DNA of 64,000 nt from JBOGVA01 sp050692195 (lineage in GTDB: Bacteria > Actinomycetota > UBA4738): NCBI GenBank assembly GCA_050692195.1, contig JBOGVA010000018.1:20510-84509 (forward strand), read 5' to 3'. A model generated the notes under the pieces. The model saw nothing but the letters and a program-made list of their open reading frames with translations. It was not told the origin of the DNA and did no database searches. A program made the translations under genes and the position numbers. Each line of letters starts with the position of its first letter. Within the stretch, counting starts at the first letter, position 1. This document shows, one piece after another, positions 42,752 through 49,635 of this stretch.

Positions 42752-44233
42752 ATGACCCTCGCACGCATCGGCCGGTTCGAGGTGGAGCGCACGCTGGGGA
42801 GCGGCAGCTTCGCCACGGTATGGCTGGCCCGGGACGAGGATCTGGACGCCTGGGTCGCCATCAAGCTGCTGGCCGAGAACTGGTCGGCCAACGACGACGC
42901 GCGGCGCCGTTTCATCGAGGAAGCCCGCTCCCTCCGCCGCCTCGACAACGATCGCATCGTTCGCGTGTACGAAGTCGGGCGCCTCCCGGACGACCGGCCA
43001 TACATGGTCATGGAGTACGCGGACCGCGGCACCCTGGAAGACCGGATGAAGCTCCGGGGTGCTCTGGACCAGCCCTTCTCCGTGCGGGAAGCCGTCGAGA
43101 TCAGCATGGAGATCGCGGCCTGCCTGGCGTCCGTCCACGGCCACCGGATCGTTCATCGGGACGTGAAGCCGAGCAACGTCCTGTTCCGGAGCTTCTCCCG
43201 GGAGCGGCAGGAGGCGATGCGCCGAGACGGTGACACCGTGGCCAGCGAACGGACGCTCCTGGGCGATTTCGGGATCGCCCGGCGGCTCGAAGGGGTCCTC
43301 GGCCAGACGATGGTCGTGGGCTCGCCTCTCTACATGGCTCCCGAGCAGGCGGACCCGGCACGGGCGGGCCAGGCCGACTATCGGAGCGACGTCTATTCCG
43401 GCGCGGCCATCCTCTACGAGCTGCTCGCCGGCGAGCTTCCCTACCGGTTCGATTCGGTGGCCGAGCTTCAGCGGGGCGACCCGCATTCGCCTCCGGAGAT
43501 CCGTGGCCTCCGCCTGGACGTGCCCGATGCGCTGGCCGCGGTGGTCCACAGGGGACTGGCGAGGGACCCGGATGCCAGGTTCGCCTCAGCCTGGGAGTGG
43601 CGAGCAGCTCTTCGGGCAGCTCTGCTGGATGGTGCGCCCCGCACCGAGGTTGGATCTCCACCGAGGCACGCCCTTGCGGCTTCGCGGCTTGGCGGCCCGA
43701 GGCCGCAGACCCTCCCCTCCGTCGCCACGCTGCCCGCCGAGACCCGGAAAGGGACCGACGCCTTCCACGCGCCCGGCCGCACCGGCCAGAGCATGGCGGG
43801 GCCACCGTTCACGGTCGAACCCCCCCGACGAACTGGGCCACCGCCGGTGCGCACGGTAGACGTTCGACTGCCCGCGGTCTGGACGATGGCTTCGGCGCTC
43901 TCCATGTTCGTGGCCGTGACGCTTCGCTGGAGCTCGAACACGCTCGGCGTCGCCTTCCAGGAGAGCGCTCTGGCCGTGGCCGCCGCTGCGGTCATCTTGT
44001 TCCTGGCGGGATGGCGGATGTGGCGCACCCGCAGGAGGTGGGTGGGCGCGGCCGCGTCGACCCTTGCGTCGACGACCGGCCTCGTTGCGGCCTCGTTCGG
44101 CCTGTTCACGATCTTCCGTGTGGTGGGGAGGGACCAGCAAGACCTGGGGCCCGGACCGATGGTGATCGTGGCTGCGGGCCTCATCGCGTTCGCGGCCGGG
44201 TACGTGGCCCTGAAGCGGCTCCGCCTCGACTGA
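42752..44233 (+). CDS. Serine/threonine protein kinase, membrane-anchored
   Basis: A 493-residue Hanks-type kinase. The domain (residues 5-280) has the P-loop LGSGSFATVWLARD, the catalytic Lys in VAIKLL, RIVHRDVKPSNVLF, GDFGIARRL, GSPLYMAPEQ and SDVYSGAAILYEL, so it appears active. A Pro-rich juxtamembrane linker leads to four membrane segments at the C-terminus (from ~370), with no sensor domain outside. GGGAAGGGGAGG precedes the ATG. The gene is divergent from selA; nuoD starts 13 bases after its stop, so the two are probably co-transcribed. Confidence 0.93.
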   Translation: MTLARIGRFEVERTLGSGSFATVWLARDEDLDAWVAIKLLAENWSANDDARRRFIEEARSLRRLDNDRIVRVYEVGRLPDDRPYMVMEYADRGTLEDRMKLRGALDQPFSVREAVEISMEIAACLASVHGHRIVHRDVKPSNVLFRSFSRERQEAMRRDGDTVASERTLLGDFGIARRLEGVLGQTMVVGSPLYMAPEQADPARAGQADYRSDVYSGAAILYELLAGELPYRFDSVAELQRGDPHSPPEIRGLRLDVPDALAAVVHRGLARDPDARFASAWEWRAALRAALLDGAPRTEVGSPPRHALAASRLGGPRPQTLPSVATLPAETRKGTDAFHAPGRTGQSMAGPPFTVEPPRRTGPPPVRTVDVRLPAVWTMASALSMFVAVTLRWSSNTLGVAFQESALAVAAAAVILFLAGWRMWRTRRRWVGAAASTLASTTGLVAASFGLFTIFRVVGRDQQDLGPGPMVIVAAGLIAFAAGYVALKRLRLD

Positions 44234-44246
44234 TACGCTTCGACCG

Positions 44247-45434
44247 ATGGACCTTCGAGAGCGAGCGGCCTTCACGGCCGTGAGCGACGCGTGGATGCTG
44301 AGGGGCGGCGGGATCGACATCGTCACCGAGGGCCCGCTCCGCACCGAGGAGATGATCCTCAACATCGGCCCCCAGCACCCGTCGACCCACGGGGTCCTGC
44401 GGGTGGTCTTGGAGCTGGACGGCGAGATGATCATCCGGGCGGAGCCGGTCATCGGCTACATGCACCGGGCCGCCGAGAAGCTCTCCGAGTGCCGCGACGC
44501 TCGCCAGGTGCTGGTGTTGATGAACCGGCACGACTGGCTGTCAGCCTTCAACAACGAGCTGGGCTGGATGATCGCCATGGAGCGGATGCTCGGCGTGGAG
44601 GTGCCGCAGCGGGCCCAGTGGATCCGGACGATGCTCGCCGAATGGAACCGCCTCCTGAACCATCTGATGTTCACCGGCTCGTATCCCCTGGAGCTGGGGG
44701 CCATGACCCCGATGTTCTACGCGTTCCGGGAGCGGGAGATGATCCAGGGCCTCATGGAGTCGGCCACCGGCGCCCGGATGCACCACTCCTTCGTGCGGGT
44801 GGGCGGGCTCAAGGACGATCTGCCCCGGGGGTTCCTCAAGCACTCTGACGTAGTCCTGAGGTGGGTCCGCAAGAAGCTCCGGGACTTCGAGAACCTCATC
44901 ATGGGAAACGAGATCATCCACGTCCGGACCAGAGGCGTGGGGACGCTCGCGCCGGAGGTGGCCTCGGCCTACGGGTGCTCCGGTCCGGTCCTGCACGCCT
45001 CCGGCGTCCCCATGGACCCGCGCAAGGACGAGCCGTACGAGAAATACGCGGAGGTGGAGTTCGACGTCCCGGTGGGGACCACGGGCGACTGCTACGACCG
45101 GCTGTGGGTGCTGGTCCAGCGGATGTGGGAGTCCTGCAAGATCATCGAGCAGTGCATGGACAAGCTCCCCTCGGGCCAGTACGTCTCGCCGAAGCTCCCG
45201 AAGAAGATCAAGGTCCCCGAGGGCGAGATCTACGTGCGCACCGAGAATCCTCTCGGGCTCATGGGGTACTACGTCGTGGGTGACGGGAGCGACTATCCGT
45301 ACCGCCTGAAGATGCGGACGGCCTCGTTCTCCAACGTTGCCATGATCCCGTCCATCCTTCCGGGGACCCTGGTGCCGGACCTCATCGCCATCCTGGGCAG
45401 CGTGTTCTTCGTAGTGGGAGACATCGATCGGTAG
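44247..45434 (+). CDS. nuoD: NADH-quinone oxidoreductase subunit D, stand-alone
   Basis: A 395-residue 49-kDa-type subunit of complex I, which forms the quinone site with NuoB. It shows EEMILNIGPQHPSTHGVLRVVLELDGEMI, IGYMHRAAEKL, MNRHDWLSAFNNELG, GARMHHSFVRVGG and the C-terminal SVFFVVGDIDR, so it is full-length. The other nuo genes are not beside it, which is unusual. It follows the Ser/Thr kinase gene closely and faces a NDUFAF7/MidA-like methyltransferase. Either the nuo operon has lost this gene to a distant site or this is a second copy. Confidence 0.93.
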   Translation: MDLRERAAFTAVSDAWMLRGGGIDIVTEGPLRTEEMILNIGPQHPSTHGVLRVVLELDGEMIIRAEPVIGYMHRAAEKLSECRDARQVLVLMNRHDWLSAFNNELGWMIAMERMLGVEVPQRAQWIRTMLAEWNRLLNHLMFTGSYPLELGAMTPMFYAFREREMIQGLMESATGARMHHSFVRVGGLKDDLPRGFLKHSDVVLRWVRKKLRDFENLIMGNEIIHVRTRGVGTLAPEVASAYGCSGPVLHASGVPMDPRKDEPYEKYAEVEFDVPVGTTGDCYDRLWVLVQRMWESCKIIEQCMDKLPSGQYVSPKLPKKIKVPEGEIYVRTENPLGLMGYYVVGDGSDYPYRLKMRTASFSNVAMIPSILPGTLVPDLIAILGSVFFVVGDIDR

Positions 45435-45472
45435 ATCCTCGACATGGAGAGGCCCGCGGCCTCGGGGCGTGA

Positions 45473-46585
45473 CTATGAATCCCGGCGGGCCACAGACATC
45501 GGAGCGCGTCCCACGCCCACTCCCAGACACAGCACGAAGAAGTCCCCGAGCCCCCCGCGCCGAAGCAGCAGATTGGCTCGGGCACGATCCGAGTAGATCC
45601 GCAGTGCTTCTACCCCTCGGCGGGCCGAGATGGCCTCCGCCTGCCTCTTTCGGGCCATACGGTCCCAATCCCCGAATCCCAGCGCGAGCAGCGCATCACG
45701 CTGGCTGACGGGCCCCCATACCGTCAGCCCCCTGTCCCGAGCATGGCGCGCCAACCGGGCGAAGTCCACTCCCGAGGTGATGTCCCGGGAGCCGGGGTCG
45801 GCCAGCACGTCTTCCTCCAGTCGGTGACGACGGTACCCGTGGACCGAGCGAGGCGAGCTCTCCTGGACGAACCCGTAGTCCACCACCCAGATGTAGCCCC
45901 TGCGGAGGCAAGTAATGGCCTGGTCGAGGAGGGCCAGGGCAGCCGGGCTGACGGGCCGTTCCTCACCGGGTTGCAGGTCCGGAGCCAGCCGGACGAGATC
46001 CTTCGACGAAGGGGGCCCCTCCACCAGGATGAACTCGCTGCCCGCGACACCCACGAACAACTCCACCGGACCCTCCTCCGTGCCGCGAAGACGATGGAAG
46101 GGGAGGTTGTCCAGGAGCTCGTTGGCCAGGACGCAGCCGACGAGGCCGGAGCCCACCTCAGCCAAGCCTTCCGCCACTCGAACGTCGGGTGAAGACAGGG
46201 CCTTCCTCCCCTCGAGGCTTCGCTCCACCGCGGTGTATTCGAGATCAGACCGAACGGACGGAGAGAGGCCGGCCAGCACCTCCCGGGCCAGCGCGCCATG
46301 ACCTGCCCCCAGCTCGACCACCGAGAAGGGGACCGGGCGGTCCAACAGTTCCCAGAACTCCTCCACCTGCCGGGCCACCAGCGATCCGAACACGGGGGAC
46401 ACGCTCGGGCTGGTGACGAAATCCCCTTCCCCCCCGACGCGAGCTGAGGCATAGAAGCCCTCGGCCTCGTCGTACAGGGCCGCCTCCATGAAGTCCGCGA
46501 ACGGAATGGGGCCTTCCGCCTGGATGCGTTGCCTGAGCCGGTCTGTCAGGGACGGTTGATCCGGATGCAGATGCGCGCTCGCCAT
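45473..46585 (-). CDS. NDUFAF7/MidA-like SAM-dependent methyltransferase
   Basis: A 370-residue class I methyltransferase (DUF185 family). It has the family opening IPFADFMEAALYDEAEGFYASARVGGEGDFVTSP, the SAM site VVELGAGHGALAREVL, VLANELLDNLPFHRL and VVDYGF. In mitochondria NDUFAF7 dimethylates an arginine of NDUFS2, the counterpart of NuoD, during complex I assembly. Here the gene is convergent with nuoD, 38 bases apart, which supports the same role in a bacterium. ATG at 46585 fits the family length; no clear ribosome site is visible. Confidence 0.9.
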   Translation of the reverse strand: MASAHLHPDQPSLTDRLRQRIQAEGPIPFADFMEAALYDEAEGFYASARVGGEGDFVTSPSVSPVFGSLVARQVEEFWELLDRPVPFSVVELGAGHGALAREVLAGLSPSVRSDLEYTAVERSLEGRKALSSPDVRVAEGLAEVGSGLVGCVLANELLDNLPFHRLRGTEEGPVELFVGVAGSEFILVEGPPSSKDLVRLAPDLQPGEERPVSPAALALLDQAITCLRRGYIWVVDYGFVQESSPRSVHGYRRHRLEEDVLADPGSRDITSGVDFARLARHARDRGLTVWGPVSQRDALLALGFGDWDRMARKRQAEAISARRGVEALRIYSDRARANLLLRRGGLGDFFVLCLGVGVGRAPMSVARRDS

Positions 46586-46646
46586 ACGAGAGAAGGTTGC
46601 CGCTAGAGTTGCCTCTTCGACAACTCGACTCGAGGGGGCGCAGCTC

Positions 46647-47567
46647 ATGGCGCCACACCGGGAACGGGATCGGAGGCCGAGCGGCTGGACTTCCATGCCG
46701 ATCCGCGTGCTTGCCCCGAACCCGGGCCAGTTCACGCTGGAGGGGACGAACACCTGGGTGGTCGGAGCCGGGCCCGCGCTGGTCATCGACCCCGGGCCCC
46801 CGGATCCGGAGCACATCGAGGCCGTCTGGGGACAGGCCGGGTCCATCGAGGCCATCCTGCTGACCCACCGCCACCCCGATCATGCCGGCGGAGCGCCGCT
46901 CCTGGCGCAGAGAAGTAGAGCTCCCGTCCTCGCTTTCCGTCCGGCCCCCGGCGAGAAGCGCATCCGAGATGGTCAGGCGGTGGAGGGAGGGGGTGTGCGG
47001 GTGCACGGGGCGCACACCCCCGGCCACACACCCGATCACCTTTGCTTTCACGACCGTGAGTCCGGTGCCCTTTTCACGGGAGACGCGGTGCTGGGGCGGG
47101 GCACGAGCGCCATCTGTCCCCCGGAAGGCGACATGGCTGCGTACATGCGCTCGCTCGCGGTGATGAGAAAGCTCGAGCCCACCGTGATCTATCCAGGTCA
47201 CGGTCCGGCCGTGTGGTCGGCGGCGCAGAAGATCGAGGAGTACATCGATCATCGAGCTCGCCGGGAGCGACAGGTACTGGATGGGCTCGCAGGCGATCCA
47301 CGCACCCCCGAGGAGCTGGTGGCGGGCATCTATCAGGCGTACCCGCGTGAACTGCATGCTGCGGCGGCCGGATCCGTCCTTGCCCATCTCGTGAAGCTGG
47401 AACGAGAAGGCCTGGTGCACCGGGTGGGATCGCCCGCCGACCGCCGGTACTCGCTCTCTTCTCCTTCCGCCTGTGCTCGATGCGGCCGCCCGGCCCTCCC
47501 TCGGTCGGCACTCTGCGGACGGTGCAGCGTGGCGGCCCTTCAGGAACACCCCGGCCCTGCGCTCTGA
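46647..47567 (+). CDS. MBL fold metallo-hydrolase (LACTB2-like)
   Basis: A 306-residue metallo-beta-lactamase-fold hydrolase. The zinc motif LTHRHPDHAGG, then HTPGHTPDHLCF, FTGDAVLG and YPGHGP give the full ligand set; the LACTB2-like C-terminal winged-helix part (VLAHLVKLEREGLVHRV) follows. The tail adds a four-cysteine zinc-ribbon-like element (CARCGRPALPRSALCGRC). Relatives act as endoribonucleases or thioesterases; substrate unknown. ATG at 46647 has a G-rich site upstream; a later ATG at 46695 (MPIRVLAP) is also plausible. The end overlaps the convergent Crp/Fnr gene by 28 bases. Confidence 0.88.
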   Translation: MAPHRERDRRPSGWTSMPIRVLAPNPGQFTLEGTNTWVVGAGPALVIDPGPPDPEHIEAVWGQAGSIEAILLTHRHPDHAGGAPLLAQRSRAPVLAFRPAPGEKRIRDGQAVEGGGVRVHGAHTPGHTPDHLCFHDRESGALFTGDAVLGRGTSAICPPEGDMAAYMRSLAVMRKLEPTVIYPGHGPAVWSAAQKIEEYIDHRARRERQVLDGLAGDPRTPEELVAGIYQAYPRELHAAAAGSVLAHLVKLEREGLVHRVGSPADRRYSLSSPSACARCGRPALPRSALCGRCSVAALQEHPGPAL

Positions 47568-48232
47568 GCGACCAACCGGTAGAACCTTCCAGTCCTTCTG
47601 ACCCGTCCTTCGGCGACCAACGCCCGAACCGCCCGGTTCACGCTCTCTCTTGTGGCGCCGACCATGGAGGCGAGCGCCTCTTGCGTCACAGGGACTTCGA
47701 TGCGCGTGTCGCATCCAACCGGCTGCTCCGAGACGCCGGCGAGGTCCTGGAGCGCGCCGAGCACCCGCTCCCGGACGGTCTGGGTCAGCGTCCGGGCGAG
47801 CCGGCGCTGGAGAAGCTCGACGCCGCCGGCCAGGGAAACGGCGAGCCACCGTGCGAGCTCCGGTTGAGAGCTGAGCGCTGGGGACAGGTACGAGAGCGGC
47901 ACGGACAGGATGCGGGAGGAAACCAGCGCTCGGATCTCGGGGCGCAGGCGTTGCGCCCCGGACGGGGGTCCCGGGAGCAGCGCCTCCTGGCCGAAGACCT
48001 CGCCCGGGGGGAGGCACGCCAGGATGGCCCTGCGACCGGAGGGGGACACCGACGAGACGCTCACGGCGCCCGTTTCGACCAGGTGGAGCGCCTGTGAGGC
48101 CTCGCCTTGGCGGATCAGCACCTGTCCGGCGGAGACACTTCGGGACGTCGCGGCGGGAATGAGACGCAGGCGGGCATGGCGAAGCAGGGGATCGAAGAGG
48201 GGGAGAGGCCTTGGGCTGCCGGCATGAGCCAT
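47540..48232 (-). CDS. Crp/Fnr family transcriptional regulator
   Basis: A 230-residue regulator. The N-terminal cyclic-nucleotide-binding-like beta barrel includes GQVLIRQGEASQALHLVETGAVSVSSVSPSGRRAILACLPPGEVFGQEAL, and the C-terminal winged helix has VTQEALASMVGATRESVNRAVRALVAEG. The cAMP phosphate-binding Arg motif is not obvious, so it may sense another ligand. No Fnr-type cysteines are present. The ATG at 48232 has GGAGG upstream; the frame extends to 48334 without support. Divergent from the DehI-like gene. Confidence 0.88.
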   Translation of the reverse strand: MAHAGSPRPLPLFDPLLRHARLRLIPAATSRSVSAGQVLIRQGEASQALHLVETGAVSVSSVSPSGRRAILACLPPGEVFGQEALLPGPPSGAQRLRPEIRALVSSRILSVPLSYLSPALSSQPELARWLAVSLAGGVELLQRRLARTLTQTVRERVLGALQDLAGVSEQPVGCDTRIEVPVTQEALASMVGATRESVNRAVRALVAEGRVRRTGRFYRLVAQSAGPGCS

Positions 48233-48356
48233 CCGAGAGCCTCCCTCTGCTCGAAGTGTAGTGCCTGCCGCCGACATCCTCGGTTTGGCAGTCGCTGCTA
48301 GGCTCGATGCGTCGCGGGATGCCCGTTTGCACACGACGGGAGCAGGGACCTACCGG

Positions 48357-49202
48357 ATGACGTCGGATCGCGCCAGCGCGTACCGGAGCGAGGACAGCCC
48401 GGGCCGGGAGCCTGAGTGGCCGGCCGATCCGGCGCCCGTGCTTGGAGCGGTCCGAGAGGACATCCGGCAGACGCTGCGCACCGGCTGGATCGATCCCGCC
48501 CTTGAGGCAGCCGAGGCCTTCCCCGTCTTCTTCACGGCGGCGTGGTCCGCCATCCGCCCAAACGTCGGCAAGAGCTTCCTCCTCCTGGCCAGCCGGCTTC
48601 GCGCACAGGCCGTCTCTTCGATCCGGGCGGCGACGGAGCCTCCCGACCTGAGGAAACGGTTCGAACGGGACCTCGCCGAAGGGGAGTTGCGACGGGTCGA
48701 GGAGTGCGTTCGAGCTGCCCACCTGGCCAGCGCAAAGGTCCAGATCGTGGTCCACGCGTTCTACCGAGCCGTTCGTGGGGACCGGATCCCCGGGACCGGG
48801 AGGGAGGAGGCCCCCATCCGCCGGGGGATACCGGAATGGCAGCGCTGGATGTCTTCTCAGCTCACGCCCGACGGTAACGGCCGGACCCCCCTTCGGCTGC
48901 TGGCCCGCTGGCCGAACGTCATGGCGTCCGTGCGGAACGAGCTCGAGCCCCTGTGGGACAGCGATAAGCTCAAGGGCGGTGCGATCCGCCTGCGACGGCT
49001 CTTGCTGGCGGGAGTCTCTTCGCTGCCGCATCCCGTCGAGCTGCAGTGGGTCGCCCTGAAGGCTCGGGGGTTCTCCGACGACCACCGCGTGCGGCTCTCG
49101 GACGTGCTTCGGGCTCACGACGCGTCGATGGCCACGCAAACGCTCACGGCTGCGTTCGCCTGGACGGCGTTCGGTGCTCCCGAGATCGGCGCGCAAGGGT
49201 AG
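48357..49202 (+). CDS. DehI-like (halocarboxylic acid dehalogenase family) protein
   Basis: A ~281-residue helical protein resembling the DehI family, whose founding member removes halogen from 2-haloacids. Two related halves are visible: VREDIRQTLRTGWIDPALEAAEAFPVFFTAAWSAIRPNV and, later, TPLRLLARWPNVMASVRNELEPLW. The active Asp of DehI cannot be confirmed, and most actinobacterial members have no tested activity. ATG at 48357 has GGGAGCAGGGA upstream; an open frame extends to 48261. The next gene starts 8 bases after its stop. Confidence 0.65.
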   Translation: MTSDRASAYRSEDSPGREPEWPADPAPVLGAVREDIRQTLRTGWIDPALEAAEAFPVFFTAAWSAIRPNVGKSFLLLASRLRAQAVSSIRAATEPPDLRKRFERDLAEGELRRVEECVRAAHLASAKVQIVVHAFYRAVRGDRIPGTGREEAPIRRGIPEWQRWMSSQLTPDGNGRTPLRLLARWPNVMASVRNELEPLWDSDKLKGGAIRLRRLLLAGVSSLPHPVELQWVALKARGFSDDHRVRLSDVLRAHDASMATQTLTAAFAWTAFGAPEIGAQG

Positions 49203-49209
49203 CGCGGGC

Positions 49210-49587
49210 GTGCGCGCAGAGTTCTATCGCCCCGACGCTCCCGAGCAGATCGTTGGGCGGGCGGTCTGGACCGGCTCCGGCGTGGAGCTTCCCGCCGAAG
49301 AAGGCGCGATCGCGGAAGCGTTGGCGCGCATCTTCCGTCGAACGCCCGTCGCCGTCGATGATCCCGCGCTGCGGACGGCCGGGACCCTCGGTGCAGTCGT
49401 CCTTCAGCCCGGAGGCCTTCTGTGGTTCATCCACGCCGCCCGCTCCAGGTCCGGGGCCGAGGGCCTCGCCGTAAGGCTGGTGCCCGAAGCTGCTGGTGGC
49501 ACCGGGTGGGATCCAGCCGCGGCCTACCGCACGTTCACGGAGGCGATCGACAGGACGGAGCGGCTCGGCGGTGCCGTGGGTTCGTAG
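49210..49587 (+). CDS. Hypothetical protein, 125 residues
   Basis: A soluble protein opening VRAEFYRPDAPEQIVGRAVW, with a beta-rich N-terminal half and the C-terminal stretch WDPAAAYRTFTEAIDRTERLGG. The GTG at 49210 lies 8 bases after the stop of the DehI-like gene, so they are probably co-transcribed. No family was recognised and no catalytic motif is visible. Confidence 0.65.
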   Translation: MRAEFYRPDAPEQIVGRAVWTGSGVELPAEEGAIAEALARIFRRTPVAVDDPALRTAGTLGAVVLQPGGLLWFIHAARSRSGAEGLAVRLVPEAAGGTGWDPAAAYRTFTEAIDRTERLGGAVGS

Positions 49588-49635
49588 AGGATCCGCTCGC
49601 TCCGCCATCTCGGGGTGTCGTACACGCGGCGTAGC

